Part shown: in pieces, positions 43,456-55,852 of the stretch
Layout of the letters: every line of letters begins with the position of its first letter
Numbering within the stretch: the stretch's first letter is position 1
DNA from: Amoebidium appalachense
Lineage: Eukaryota; Ichthyosporea
Reading direction: 5' to 3'
NCBI GenBank assembly: GCA_963693365.1
Contig: CAVNZM010000001.1
Location: forward strand, 18,972,001-19,036,000
Length of the DNA: 64,000 bases
Program-made: the position numbers and the translations under genes
The notes under the pieces: model-generated
Database searches by the model: none
The model's input: the letters and a program-made list of their open reading frames with translations, nothing else
What the model was told of the DNA's origin: nothing

Positions 43456-45892
43456 GGGTCGGCTGTTTAGCCTTTTTAGAAACCTGTGGCTCGCTGCCTT
43501 ATATTATCGCCTTTGTTGGATGCCAGTGGTTCTTTGCCATAGATAGATAGTTAAAATTCGGTTTGATGAAATCCTTTTTTTGTATTGTGCGGCAGGGTGC
43601 TTTGCTTGGTTGGGCTTGGTGTACGTTGTTGTGCCCTACCCCTGGTGGGTTTTACATGCAAGAGGTGACAGTGTATCGTTGTAATAGTAGGTCAAATAGC
43701 TACCGTAACGGCCCAGTTGGCTACGGAAATCCATGTTAACGCTCGCTCTGTCTATATCTTTGAAATTCAGGTATGGAGAATGTCAGCGGTCACTTGACAG
43801 AATGTGTGCACCAAAAACTATTGTAGCAACTGAAAAAGGCGCTATGTAAAAGTAGTAGTAAACCGCCATCTTGCATATATGTGGTCATCGGGCGGGCCTG
43901 GGGCCATGCATATTTTGTGGCGTTGTACATGTTTGTGTGGTATATTTGCTGATCTTAGTAACTGTTGGCGCTTTGGGTACGTTGCCACGGTGGGTGGGTG
44001 CACGTGAGTAGTGGTTGTGGTGGGGAGTGGGTACGTACACCGTGAGCCGTGGGTCGTATTGGTAGTGGTCACAGTTGTGGTTGGGTGTGATATCGTCACG
44101 TGCATGCGCATGCATGCTCGGGGGGGGCCAGAAACGATCAGACAACGCCAGCGGTGCACCCGCTAAAAACTCGAGACGACAGACAGATGAATGATAGCTA
44201 GAATTCCCGAAGCTTTACGGTGAACGTTTATAAGTACTGATGATGATCATCATCAGGCTGAGCACACACGCATAAGGAATATTATAATAATAAACAATTT
44301 AAAGGGCAGGAATATGCTGCATATGTACGTGTATAGGCGTCAATGGGTACAGTATGCATACCTACTGGTTGATGGCATTATTTTTAGCCTTGCGCAAGCT
44401 TGTCGATGTCTGGCCCGGTGACGTCACAGGCGCAGATTCAGCCCGGCGGCCGCGGGGATTGCACCCAAATTAGCGACCAATCGGACGAAGGGGATTGTTT
44501 ATCTTGCACGGAGCAGTGCAACTCTTTGGGAACCTGTCAAGCAAGTTTGCTCCAAGGGGCCGTCCATATAATTTCAACGTGTCAGGAAAAATATCAAACA
44601 GAAAAAAAATTCCCATTTCCTGCTCATGTAAAAAAACCAAGAGCAGAACATCTCAGAGATAATGAGAGCTGCCATTTTCAGTGTGAACAATGTCATGACA
44701 TGTGCAAGATAGATGGCTGAGGGCTCGATCAAGTTATGCTGTCCTCCTGCGGGGGAACCAATCGGTAGACCGCTGCTTCGTGAGCGCGGCAAAAGCACGA
44801 GCATGTACATACCATAAGTTCCTTTGCAGTGTGCTATGCCACCGTGTCGTGCAGTTAGGCAACATTGATGTATGTTTTACTTATAAAATCTTCAATCGGT
44901 GATATTTTTATTGTACATCAAAACATAAACTTTATATTAACAAGAACTGTGTTTGAAAGCTGTCTCCTCTTTCATTTTGCTAAGCTTGTGAACTTCTGCA
45001 ACGCATGGCTTCAAACCAATCAGGGTGTGGTGCGCATGAGCAATTTGCAGCACACGCGCCACGGAATTCACAGGTATGAGGCACTAGTTAGCAGTCACGT
45101 GTAGCTGTATTGCCGGTTAAGCTTAAAATTACAAATTAATTCCAATTAAATAAGCACCTTAATTTCAGGTCATTTAGCAACAATTATTCATAACGGCTTC
45201 ACTACTATAAACCAAATTCCTTGCGAGTCGCGCGGTACCGGCTTCATGAAGTTTATAGCTATGTAGCCGTGAATTTGAAGGCCGCAATACATCTCCCTAC
45301 ACTCCAACTCGAATTCCGTCGAGATCTAGGTAGACGACGGTCGCTCCAGGGCCTTCAACATGTTTGCTTCCTTTCAACTTTCACCGATATCATGATGAGT
45401 GCACTAGATGATAGTACATACGGCCGCTAAACAACTCTGATAAAAATGCGGGCATGCACAACTAGTTTCCCGTAAGACTTCTTTTTATCAATCATTGAAT
45501 GATTCCGACTCGGTGATTAATTAATTGTCCGGCAATCATTCCAGTGAAATTTTTCCTTTTGAAGTCTTTTTATACTTTTGCCGCTTGCCAATTTTGGATC
45601 ATTGTCACTTGGGCTCCCTATCATCATATCAGTAACAGGCGTAATAAATAACAATCCTAATTTGATTCAAGCTAATTATACAGTTGTAGAGCAATCATTC
45701 TTGGAACGGAAGGGAATATCCTCTCGGTAGGGAACCCTTTGTCTTGTCAATTGATGCAGTCACACTTAAATATATAGATTTTTAATAAACCCCCATCATC
45801 AGACCCCGCCCAGGGCACACAATCATTCGAAGCTGTGGGTGAGCCTTTTCCGATTAACGCAAAATCACGCCTATTATCTGCCAAATCATGGA
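43456..45892. other. Spacer downstream of EPS15-like gene
   Basis: Contains the likely EPS15 3' UTR; a candidate AATAAA lies at 44289-44294, 834 nt after the stop. From about 44.3 kb the sequence becomes AT-richer and low-complexity tracts disappear. A perfect CRE palindrome TGACGTCA sits at 44419-44426 with a CCAAT at about 44471, a promoter-like pair with no assigned gene. A 106-codon ORF overlaps it (44400-44720) but has no recognisable family features. Confidence 0.5.
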
Positions 45893-45925
45893 CCAATTAT
45901 TGCTTGGAGGCGAGGCAGGTATAAA
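45893..45925 (+). promoter_or_regulatory. CCAAT and TATA boxes upstream of the 73-codon ORF
   Basis: CCAAT at 45893-45897 and TATAAA at 45920-45925, about 195 nt before the ATG at 46120. The spacing between the two resembles that upstream of the ornithine decarboxylase gene. Confidence 0.5.
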
Positions 45926-46119
45926 GTCTGTGTTTGGTTCTAAACCGGATCAGTTTGTTCTGACCTGTTTCCTGAAATTTCCACAGAGTCTCTTGTATGT
46001 TCTTTCCATCGCGGCCGCCTTTTGGACATCACAGTTTAAGTTTTGCCAAACTTTGTGATATTTCCTGCCTTTAAAACCTTCCCTTTTACTCTGCCCCTTT
46101 AGAGAGCCAGCCTTCCAAA

Positions 46120-46341
46120 ATGACTCTCTCTGCGCTTACCGTTGCCTGCAACGCCGTTCAGGGGGTGCTTTCACGCCCCAACACCACCGAAGAAACAAAG
46201 GCTCGGCCTGTCAAGGGGAGAGGTCTTACGCTCTTCACCACCAAACTGCGCACACCTCGCAGTTCGGCCGATTCGACCGCTGGCCCCGCCTCCCCTGTCA
46301 GTGACTTCATGGTTCGTGAGGTTGGGGGTGTTGGCTTCTAA
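46120..46341 (+). CDS. Small intronless ORF, 73 aa, unknown function
   Basis: No family is recognised. The product starts MTLSALTVACNAVQG, is basic and rich in Thr, Ser, Arg and Pro in the middle (KARPVKGRGLTLFTTKL), and has no transmembrane helix, cysteine pattern or repeat. Support for a real gene comes from context: a CCAAT/TATA pair about 200 nt upstream, an ATG in acceptable context (CCAAAATGA), balanced coding-like composition unlike the neighbouring tracts, and AATAAA at 46883-46888. The ORF could be the first exon of a longer gene, since a GTGAGG donor-like site lies at 46315-46320, but no convincing second exon was found. A minus-strand ORF (46743-46465) ending in a GTGAGT donor-like site could also be an exon. 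Confidence 0.4.
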   Translation: MTLSALTVACNAVQGVLSRPNTTEETKARPVKGRGLTLFTTKLRTPRSSADSTAGPASPVSDFMVREVGGVGF

Positions 46342-46882
46342 ATCAACGTCACTTTCTTCGACTGTTTTTCTTTGTTCGTCATGTGCGTTTTTATGCGACA
46401 GCCCATACCTCGCTTTGTGCGCGAGGGGAGAGTGCGACACTAAGCATTTCGATTTGTGTGTTGTCTACTCACCAAGGGCGATGTAAAGCTCGAATGCGAG
46501 GCTAGGCTGCACGGTGCCTTCTTCCTTGTACAAACGAGCAAGTGGCCGCTGCATAGGGAAGATATCGTCTTTCCCTGGACATAGCCGCAAGGTGGCACTT
46601 ATGGAAACGCAAACAGAACAGCTCTGGCCACCACGAAAGCGCACAAGTTTAGTTTGTGCATAGTTTAGTGTCGTGCGCCGCTGTTTGCAAAGGTGTTTTG
46701 ATGAACATTGTGTGGCATCATTAGTGGATGGTTTTTGTGTCAAAAGGTGGTGTCAAGTTTGATGTAGTTTTCTGTAAGTTTCAAGTTTGGTCGAGGGCCT
46801 TGTTAGGGTTTGTCGGTGCTTATTACTAAGGCCGTTTTAACTACTGTATAAGGCCTTTAATATATGTTGTTGTGTTGTTTTA

Positions 46883-46888
46883 AATAAA
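46883..46888 (+). terminator. Candidate poly(A) signal
   Basis: AATAAA about 540 nt past the stop of the 73-codon ORF. A second one occurs near 46986. Confidence 0.45.
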
Positions 46889-49000
46889 GTATGCCAAGGG
46901 TTGTTTTTTTAGGCATTGCATGACGTGTCTTTTGTATGCCGAAGTCAGGGGCACTGTTTTGTAAGAACCTGTAAGAGCTTTTCCGTAATAAACTTATCGT
47001 TTGCCTGTGTGTCCTAAATGCTTGTTTGCTCCCGTCCAGCAAGATCTCCCTTCCTGGTGCACAATTGGCTGTGCATCAATCACACAGTGGGAACCATCCC
47101 CATGGCAGCAGTAGGTTCCACCCGATGTTTGAAGCATCTGTGATTATAGTCATTACTGAACTGAAGATCATGCTTTTTCTCCCGTTTGCTAGGCTTCTTC
47201 CATCACCATTTCTTTGATCAGCAAAGTGTACTGCCCAGCTGTTCCTTTCTCCCTCCCTTTCAACTTCTGGGCCTTCGAGTCCCATGAGTATCATGAGACA
47301 TGGCTTGCAGCTTAACGTGAACTTTTAGGCTATCGTAATGCACATGGATCTGCACATGGGTCTGCACATTCTCCAGAAATAAGGAGGGGGATGAGTGTGG
47401 GGTTGGGTGGGGTAGGGGAGGAAGGGGGGTGAATCATCCCTCGGAGTGTGTTATGGAAGGGTTTGCCACCATGGACATTGTGTAACGTGCACATCCATGT
47501 ACACCGTACGTGCTATATCTCACGTCTGATGCATGATGCATGAACATGCACATCCCAAAAGATAGAGACTACACAGTTCTATATAGATGTTTCCAGCAAA
47601 ACGCCCAGGAAATATAGTTAGTGACGAGTACCTCATATGCATAAAGTACACACACGACGCCATATATGGTAAGTGACCATATTAGTGAAACTTTCGTGTT
47701 AGCGCATTGCACCTCGCGTATTTTTGGGCCGATACGCAAGGGGATATGTGTGTACGGGTAATTCTGCAAACGGGCGGGAAGAGGGGTGGGTTCGTTTCGT
47801 GAGCATTTGGGGGGTAAGGGGGGGGGGGGGGGGGAGAGGGGGGGGGGGGGGGGGCGGGGGGGGGGATTTGTAAGTATTTGGGGGTAAGGGGGAAGGGAAA
47901 GGGGGGGGCGGGAGAGTCCCCGGGGAAGAGAGGAGGGGGATCCAATATCAATAATCCGTTGTAGCGGGGGGAGGGCGGCGCGCGGGGGGGGGGGGGGGGG
48001 GGGGGGGGGGGGAGGCCCAATCGTCCGCCCGGGGGGGGGGGGGGGGGGGTGGGGGGAGATGTACATATGACCCAGGGGTGGGGGGTGGGGGAGGGGGGGT
48101 GGGGGGGGGGAGGGGGGGGGGGGGGGGGGGGGGGGGATGTGCATATAAGCCGAGCCGTGTAGATAGCAGTGATCAGCTGCTGACATCACAGTACCCGTGC
48201 TTCTGTCAACTTCATGATCTGTGACTCATGGACCTGTCATTTGTTTAGTAACGTGTACGTGTAAGCTACTACCTTCACACGGTGTGAATTGTGGGTGGGT
48301 GTACATATGTATACCTGTTGCACTTCGAGACGATTTTGTGTTTACTTTTTGTGTGTGTATAGACCATGAATGTGCAAGTGCAAGCACCGTTTTACCGGGC
48401 TATTTTGAAGAAGAAAGAGGCTCAGAAATATTCCCCATTCCAAGATATCATCATTCTCACACAGGCACCATTTAACCATGTAGCTGTCCATCGGTATACG
48501 TGCGATTTCCCACATGCACATGACAGGTTCACCCACGATCTTTAGAAAGCTACACAGCAATGTGTCTTGCTCCCCCAAAATCCCGGGCTACAAAGTAACG
48601 TCTTACTTCATGTTTTTCACAGTTTCCCTGCAAATGGGGAAGGGTCACGAGACCCACACCCCACGAAAACCAAACAAAGCCCAGCCGAAAAATTGGCACG
48701 AAACCAGGTTCTTGTCATTTGTTGAGCCTGACATGCACTTTTGTCACGTAACACAGCCAAAAATGGTCATGCTACGGTACGGGCCCACAAAAGTGCTTAC
48801 GGCATGTCCTTGGGTGGGCTATTTCCTTCACATTTAGAGCAAACTATACCCACGTTAGAGGGCTTACACAAGCAACACAAAAGTATAAAAGCACATCATC
48901 CAGCTGTAAACATCAGTTGCTTCCCAGAAACACGAAGAGTACACTTCAAGGTCGGTTAACCTACCCCGTTATCTCTCTCTCTCTTGAGCCGTGGCAGCTC
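46889..49000. other. Spacer with G-rich block, no gene seen
   Basis: No recognisable coding sequence. A long purine-rich block with many G runs lies at about 47820-48136. The proline-rich minus-strand ORFs there are translations of these G runs and are not credible genes. Confidence 0.55.
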
Positions 49001-49156
49001 TATTTTTTGGCGCATGTTCTGTCTTTTCTTGTTTTCGTTTTACTTAGGGCTATGTTTCCTCGTCACTTCATTCCTGTCTATTTTTTGGCGCATGTGCTGT
49101 CTTTTCTTGTTTTCGTTTTACTTAGGGCTATGTTTCCTCGCACTTCATTCCTGTGG
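49001..49156 (+). repeat. Two-copy tandem duplication, unit about 78 bp
   Basis: Copies at 49001-49078 and 49079-about 49156, both starting TATTTTTTGGCGCATGT and ending CACTTCATTCCTGT. They differ by a base substitution (TTCT/TGCT) and a one-base deletion (CGTCAC/CGCAC). The unit lies in the T/C-rich leader of the small gene starting at 49347. Confidence 0.88.
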
Positions 49157-49346
49157 CTTCTTCCAAATCAAGAAGGCCCAGTTTACCTCTTTCCTGACCT
49201 TCTTCTGTAAATTTGCCCTTTTCCTTCCTCCTCGAGCTTCTCTTCTCCCATTATTTTCTTTTTATCTGCTCCCCCCCGCATCACCTCCACCTTGCCCGTT
49301 TCTTACGGTTTCTCCCCCCTTACAGTGCCATATTCCAGCTGCCACC

Positions 49347-49477
49347 ATGTCTTCCAAGCAGTCCAAGGAGCAGACCCACAAGTCCAGCGAGCAGCAGGAG
49401 GAGCTGCCCAACCTCGGCCGGGGCCGTGGAGGTGACCGTGGCCAGGGCTATGACGAGGAGAGCGGTGTGTTTTCCTT

Positions 49478-49530
<53 letters not shown>

Positions 49531-50377
49531 ACCCCCACCCACCCTCTCACCACCACCACCACCACCACCACCACCACCAACACCACCCCCCCTTTCGTAT
49601 CCTCCTTGGAGCCTTGATATCATTTATGAATGTAACTGTGGCACCACTACTCTTCACACCCCTATTCCCAGAGGGTCACTTCTCCCTCTACGAGTTTTTG
49701 TTTGGTTCGCGCCTTTGGTGTGGACATATCAGCTGGTGTTTACTGGGCCTTTCTTCTTTTCCTTATTCTTAGAGTCTGTCCTCAGTAGGTCCTGTATTTT
49801 TTTGTGTTTGCTCCTTTTTTTTTTGGTTTTTTTTTTTTTTTGGTTTTTTAAGTTTTTTGGTTTTTGGGGGGTTTGAGTGACTAGGTTAGTTCCCTGTGAT
49901 AACCCTTGGGAAGTTCGTCTCCCCCCCCCCCCCCCCCCCCCCCCCCCCGTGGATATCTATAAGCCTTGGGAAGTTCGTTTCACATCCCCCCCCTTCCCCC
50001 CCCGCCCACATTTTGTTTGTCCCACTCCATTCACCTCGCCCCTCTCCTCCTCCTCCCCCCCCCTGAAAAAAAAAAAAACACCTCGCCCCTCCTCTCTCTG
50101 GGGCAGCCCGGTGCTGCTCTGTTCAATAGCCACACCTTGTTCTATGCCTTTTTAATTACTGTATGTGGACCTCGGGGTCCCCCCACCTGGCAGCACCACA
50201 ACATTTTATCAGGCACTAAAATACCTTTCATTTCCAGGTGCGCCCAAGACGGTGTCGGGTGAGCCTGACATGCGCTACAAGCAGGCCCGTGAGACCTACC
50301 TGCCAGTTGGCGGCAGGGTGGATGTGGACGAGTCACGTGACCGGCGCTTTAAGGAAAACGAGGAAGAGAACAAGTAG
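49347..50377 (+). CDS. Small hydrophilic protein, 85 aa, two exons, unknown function
   Basis: Exons 49347-49464 and 50238-50377 join in phase 1 (G then GT, giving Gly) to give 85 aa. The ATG sits in a strong GCCACCATGT context, 22 nt after a pyrimidine-rich TTACAG acceptor, which suggests a 5' UTR intron. The product has no hydrophobic segment: Lys/Gln/Glu-rich at the start (SSKQSKEQTH), an RG-rich centre (GRGRGGDRGQG) and an acidic tail (KENEEENK). The RG stretch hints at nucleic-acid or chaperone contacts, but this is inference and I recognise no family. The intron starts GTGTGTTTTCC and runs straight into a 52-nt C tract. AATAAA follows at 50736-50741. Confidence 0.68.
49479..49530. repeat. 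Poly-C tract of 52 nt
   Basis: Starts 14 nt inside the intron of the 85-aa protein gene. A (CCA)n run follows at about 49550-49580. Confidence 0.93.
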
Positions 50378-50735
50378 ACCAATCACCGCTACTCCCGCCA
50401 CACTATATATGGTTATGTGACTGTTCTTTAGGGAACTGGTGCTTTCTGGCATGGGAGTCCGAGTGGTCGATGGTTTAGGCTTGTAGGTACGTGTGTGAAC
50501 GGCAAAGATATAGGGTTTTTTCGTTAATGCACATGATCATACTTACTAGCCTGTTTTTGTTTTTGGGAAGCCACAAGGGTGGATGCTAACTCGGTTGCCA
50601 CCCAAGAATGGTTTGCTCACTGTTTAAAGTTGTCGGGTGTGCAGAATTAGAGTAGTGTTTAAGATCAAGGTTACGCCCACGTGCGCTGTGAGCATCTCCC
50701 CATTTGGTTTTTTGGGTAAAGAAATGGTCGGGGGA

Positions 50736-50741
50736 AATAAA
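50736..50741 (+). terminator. Poly(A) signal of the 85-aa protein gene
   Basis: AATAAA 359 nt after the stop codon. Confidence 0.55.
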
Positions 50742-50937
50742 AGGTGATGGGTACACACAATGATTATTCAAGCCGGTTGTTCAAATCCTATTTGCCTTCA
50801 AAGTGCTCAAAGCCCTGAATAATCAACTAATGCATAGTCTACCTGATGGGGTAACTGGGGAGCAAACCACCATCCCCCCTCCCGGCCCTCCCCGTCTCTT
50901 GCCAGTACCCGATGGTTCTTGAAATGAGCCTCCCCCC

Positions 50938-50972
<35 letters not shown>

Positions 50973-51819
50973 CCTCACCCACCCACCCACCTACCCATCC
51001 AGTCATCCGCCGTCCCGCCTCCACTCGCAACCCCTGGGGATTGGTCGCCACAACACCTGTGCATGCGGAATCAAGCCAGTTCTTATTACATAGATGCTTG
51101 GGATCATAGAGCATGCTATGAACATAGATATGCACACCACCCATCCACCTCAGGCTTCTCCGATCTACCCACCTGACTTTCGGCAATTTTTTCTTCAAAT
51201 AAAACTGCTCGTGCACATGATCGCGGTGGGTGTTTGAGTATCATCACGGTGACGCATCCTGTGCTTCTAATGTGGGCAAGATGTGAAATGGCCAAATTCG
51301 GCCAAAGTCAGGAGTAAGAGAAGGTTCGAAGATTTAGGGGGGAAAGAGAAAGGTGGGGAGGGGGAAGACGAGAGCGTGCGTGTGGGCGGGCGGGCGCCGG
51401 GGGGGGGGGGGGGGGGGGGGGGGGGGAGGGAAGGGAGGAGGGGGTGGCGGTGGGTGGGTGGGGGGGAAGGGGGGAAGAGAGATAAGAACGGGGGAGGGTG
51501 GGTGGGGGGGGGGGGGGGGAGGAAGGGGGGAAAGAGAAGGGGGAGGGGGGGGAGGAGAGGAGGTCCTAGAGGGGGGTGAGGGGAGGGGAGGGGGGGGAGG
51601 GGAGAAAGGACGGGGGGAGGGGGGGGGAGAGGGGGGGAAAAGAGATGAATGGGGAGGAGGGGGGGGGGGGGGGGGGGGGGGGCATTTTTGTTGGGATACG
51701 TGGGTATCATCATCACAGTGGCGGTGGTACACTGTTTTCGGCAAAGGCAGCGGAGGGAGAGGAGCTGGCGGAGAGAAGGGCGTCAAGGGTAAGCCGGGGA
51801 GCCTCTGGAGGAGGAGGAG

Positions 51820-51860
<41 letters not shown>

Positions 51861-51981
51861 TAATCAGGGGTAGTGTCTTGAGACGTAAATAGGTAGGGAA
51901 ACTTTCAAAGGGTTTTTATGCTGTTGTTGTTGTTGTGTGTGTGTACGGTGGGCGGCAGCGGCGGCCCGGGGAGGGAGGGAG

Positions 51982-52016
<35 letters not shown>

Positions 52017-52917
52017 GCTGCTTATTACAGAGGGCTTGGAATGTTTGAGAGGTAAAGAATGGGATGTGCGGGATTACTTGATACATGGTGAGTAAAAAGG
52101 GTGAAATATTGACAAAGATGGAGAAATCTGTAGCCCTGTACTCATTAGGTACGTGTGTGATCACATGATGATGATGATATGGTTTTCAGTCGACTGAATG
52201 GGTGTCTACTATATTGCACCGCCGCAGTGTGTGCTTATGGTTGCACGTATGTATTTCTTTAGAATAGGCGCATGTCTCGTGCCGATGGTTGTGTAAGAGT
52301 TCGTGCCTGGTACTGTGTGTACACCTGCGTATCTGCGGGCCACAGTGTGTACGTTGTGGGTGTGTGTGCATGCACGGTTGTGGGACCTTTGGAGGGCAAG
52401 GAGGGGAAGAAGGCCGGGGGGGGAGAGGGGGGGGGGGGGAGGGGAGGGGAGGGGGGAAGGGAGGAAGTGAACCGAGTATCTAACGAAGGTTGGGAACGAG
52501 GAGTAGACCCGGGAAGCCGGGAAATGGGGAGGGGGTACAACGAGGGCAAGCGTTTTTTTTTTTTTTTTTTTTTTTTTTTTTGGGGGGGGGGGGGGGAGGA
52601 GGGAAGGTGGCGGGGGGAGAAACTCTAGGAAGCGCGGGGGGATGGGGGGGGGGGGGGGGGGGGAAGAGAAAAAGGTGCAAAAAAAAAGGGGGGAGGGGGG
52701 GGGGGGAGGGGGGATTTCGACATGATATCTCTCTCTTATTCAGCACCGCCGCGATTGGGTTGCATCATGGTGGGCATTGGTCTCGGGAGACTAATTTTCT
52801 ATGACCGGTACAGGTGGCCCCGTCATAACGACGTGGCCTAACGATAGAGACCAATACAAATAGTATCAATCTATTATATTGGGGCTCAGTTAAACTATAC
52901 TTGGGCATGGAGTCGGT

Positions 52918-52918
52918 C

Positions 52919-52956
<38 letters not shown>
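52918..52956. repeat. (TTA)n microsatellite
   Basis: Thirteen TTA triplets, the only AT-type triplet array noted in the window. Confidence 0.93.
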
Positions 52957-52959
<3 letters not shown>

Positions 52960-53884
52960 TGAATTTTACCAGCTCCTGGGGGGGGGGGGGGGGGGGGATC
53001 TACCTCGTGTGGTGGCGGTGTGGGGTTTAGGGTGACGGGGTGCACGCTGTATTCCATGTACTGTGGTATGCGGTGGTGGCTGCTGTCACGGTGCTATGTT
53101 GTGTGTGTCTACATTTCGGGCGGACCGGTTTTGTGTGGGTTGCAATAGGGGGGGTATTTGGGGGCGGGGGGGGGTGGGTGGGTGGGTGGGTGGGGGGGGG
53201 GGGGGGGGGGGGGGGGGGGGAAGACTATGTGTTTTGATTGGCTTATTCCTACGGATGGCTGTGTTGGGCTTTTGTTGCTTTGGTTTTTTGGTGTGTCTGC
53301 ATACAGTTTCCTTCATCTTTTTTTCTAAATCGCAAAGGAAAACTCCGATATGGGTTGTGTTTCGTCCTGGGAACGCTTAGTAGAGCAGCTGAGGGTAGTA
53401 GGGGGAGCGGGGATATCCCGGGTGCGCTTGTTGAACGTACCTGTGGGCTTCTTTGAGCCTACAAAGTTGACTCACCTCTTGAACTGGTACATAAACGTGC
53501 AGTACGTTAGGGTTTCAGGCGTTCAATAATAAGAAAAATTATCGGTGAATGTATACAGCCGGCTACCATTGCTAAGGATACGTAGCAGTACCGTTGCACC
53601 GTTTCGCCGAACTGACAGCGACGGTCTTCCGTGCACATGTGGCTCGGGGAGGTGCTAACAAGGGAAGGCTGGGGGTGGGGTGGGGGGAGGGGGGGGAGGG
53701 GGGGGGAAGGAGGGGAGCAGGGGGCGGGGAACCGGGGGGGAGGGGGAGTGAGTGAGAGGAGGGGGGGGGGGGGAGAGGGATAGAGAGAGAGAGAGCAAGA
53801 GAAAGAGAAAGGGAGGGGGGTGGAGGGGGGGACTGAGAGAGGGAAAGAGAGAGAGGGCGAGAGCGAGAGAGAGAGAGAGAGTCG

Positions 53885-54025
<141 letters not shown>

Positions 54026-54159
54026 GAGAGAGGTGGAGAGGGGGGGGGGGGGATGAGGATCAAGGGCTTGATGAGGGCGGGTGAAGGAGGGAGGGCGGGG
54101 AGGGAATTATTCATTTTATATTCGGGGAGGGGCTGGAATGTGGTGGTGGTGGTGGTGGT

Positions 54160-54160
54160 T

Positions 54161-54236
<76 letters not shown>
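54160..54236. repeat. (GT)n microsatellite
   Basis: A GT array directly following a (GTG)n run. Confidence 0.94.
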
Positions 54237-54240
<4 letters not shown>

Positions 54241-54368
54241 GTGTGTGTGTCTGCGTGTCTGTGTGTCTGTGTGTACATGTGTCTGTGTGTGTGTGTGTGA
54301 GTATTTTCTGGGGGGGGCACGCGTACGGTGGTCACCGTGGGGGGGGGGGGGGCACGACAAGTATACAC

Positions 54369-54635
54369 CACTGATCAATGCAGTTTGGCCATGCTGATTT
54401 TGAAAAAATAGCCTTTGTGAATGTAGCAATAGGAACATGCTGCTAGGTATAAAACCCGAAGCTGCTGCAATACATGCAACATGCACCGGTCGTGCACACA
54501 CTGATCAATGCAGTTTGGCCATGCTGATTTTGAAAAAATAGCCTTTGTGAATGTAGCAATAGGAACATGCTGCTGGGTATAAAACCCGAAGCTGCTGCAA
54601 TACATGCAACATGCACCGGTCGTGCACACACTGAT
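54369..54635. repeat. Two-copy tandem duplication, 130-bp unit
   Basis: CACTGATCAATGCAG starts at 54369 and again at 54499. The 130-bp copies differ at essentially one base (GCTAGGTATAAAA versus GCTGGGTATAAAA), so the duplication is recent. Each copy holds a GGTATAAAAC TATA-like sequence. No recognised gene lies in it. Confidence 0.92.
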
Positions 54636-55635
54636 ACACCTACCAAATGGCTGTACGTACATAGCTGTGACTTTGCATAAAGTTGGCCGTGGCTGTGCAG
54701 GGTCAGGTGCCTGAGAAAGCCTTGAAAAACGGCACCTTTCCCGAATCTTCGGAACTGTGCGCAAGCCGATGCCATTGAAAACTCTCACGCAGCGGCTGCC
54801 AAACGACTGCGTGATCGAAGAGACGAATGAGGTTACAGTTTGATGTGGCAAAAGCCACTCTGTTATGGCTTCAAATTCTTGGATTTCTTGCGGTGAATTA
54901 CAAGTTGTGGTAAAGAACCACATCGCGTGGCTCTGTATACAGCTCATAATGAACCCACTTCTCATTGGAAGACAATGGCACATGCACTTACAGCCCTGGC
55001 TTACATGTGTTAAAGATCTATTGTTTCTATTTGTGTATTTGATTGGGTCTTCATCTGAAATGGAATGTGCATCACCTTATCTCCGTGGTTTTGATTGGTG
55101 GGGATAAGATGAGCAAATTTGCGTGACTGGCAAGTGACAACCGCCAGTAACACTAGGCCTCAAAAAATCTTGAGGAAATAAAAAAATCTGAAGCACACTT
55201 TTCTCTCTTATTTGAATAGTATGCTGCCACCTTGATTAGTATCGCTTGAAGATTGACGTCCGGTGATGTAAGCTTCTTTCAATCTTGACAATCCTCTGTT
55301 CAAAGTTTTGCTCGAAAATGCTGCGCTAGCTCGGCGCCGAAGAAAACTCTCCCCCATGATGAAATGAGTTTAGAATTTACAGATTTTCAGTCCCTAGATA
55401 AATTTTTTCCATGTGATATCGGTAATGCTTGCAATTTTTTAAGACTGTATTGAGACATTCTAACAAATACAAAATAATTTAAAGCATTAGACACAAATTA
55501 ATTTTCAATTTTTTACAATGTCTTCTACTCTTCGGAATCCCGAATTTCGGTACCGGGTGACGGTCCGGGTCGATAATCTTCCGGCTTTTGACCCGCATTT
55601 CCGAAAATGCGTAGATTTAGCAGGTTATTATTTCA
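54636..55635. other. Spacer upstream of ornithine decarboxylase
   Basis: Moderately AT-rich, no homopolymer tracts. A 202-codon minus-strand ORF (54983-54375) runs into the tandem repeat but shows no family motif, so it is not called. Confidence 0.5.
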
Positions 55636-55689
55636 CCAATCGCAGACAAGAACTTCTCAGCCAATCAGGTAGGTGTCATGGGGTATAAA
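55636..55689 (+). promoter_or_regulatory. Ornithine decarboxylase promoter: two CCAAT boxes and a TATA box
   Basis: CCAAT at 55636-55640 and 55661-55665, then TATAAA at 55684-55689. The ATG lies 164 nt downstream of the TATA box, leaving a 5' UTR of roughly 135 nt. Confidence 0.65.
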
Positions 55690-55852
55690 TTAAGCAAGCG
55701 AAGGGAACATCCCGTCAGTTGTGAAGTGAGCTCCGCATGCAGATATCTGGCGCGAGAGAGTTGTTGACGGTCTGTATCAAAAGTGACGAATTCACGCCGT
55801 ACAGCTTGTATTAATAGCAGTTATAAGAAATAATAGGACGTTTGTATTCAGT

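Noticed and set aside
48984-49346. N-terminal extension of the 85-aa protein in the same frame
   Set aside because: The leader encodes Phe/Leu/Pro-rich sequence from T/C-rich DNA and a tandem repeat; a polypyrimidine tract with TTACAG just before the strong ATG fits a 5' UTR intron better.
54375-54983. 202-codon minus-strand ORF over the tandem duplication
   Set aside because: The second half is the 130-bp repeat read in two frames; the first half shows no motif or splice context I can support.
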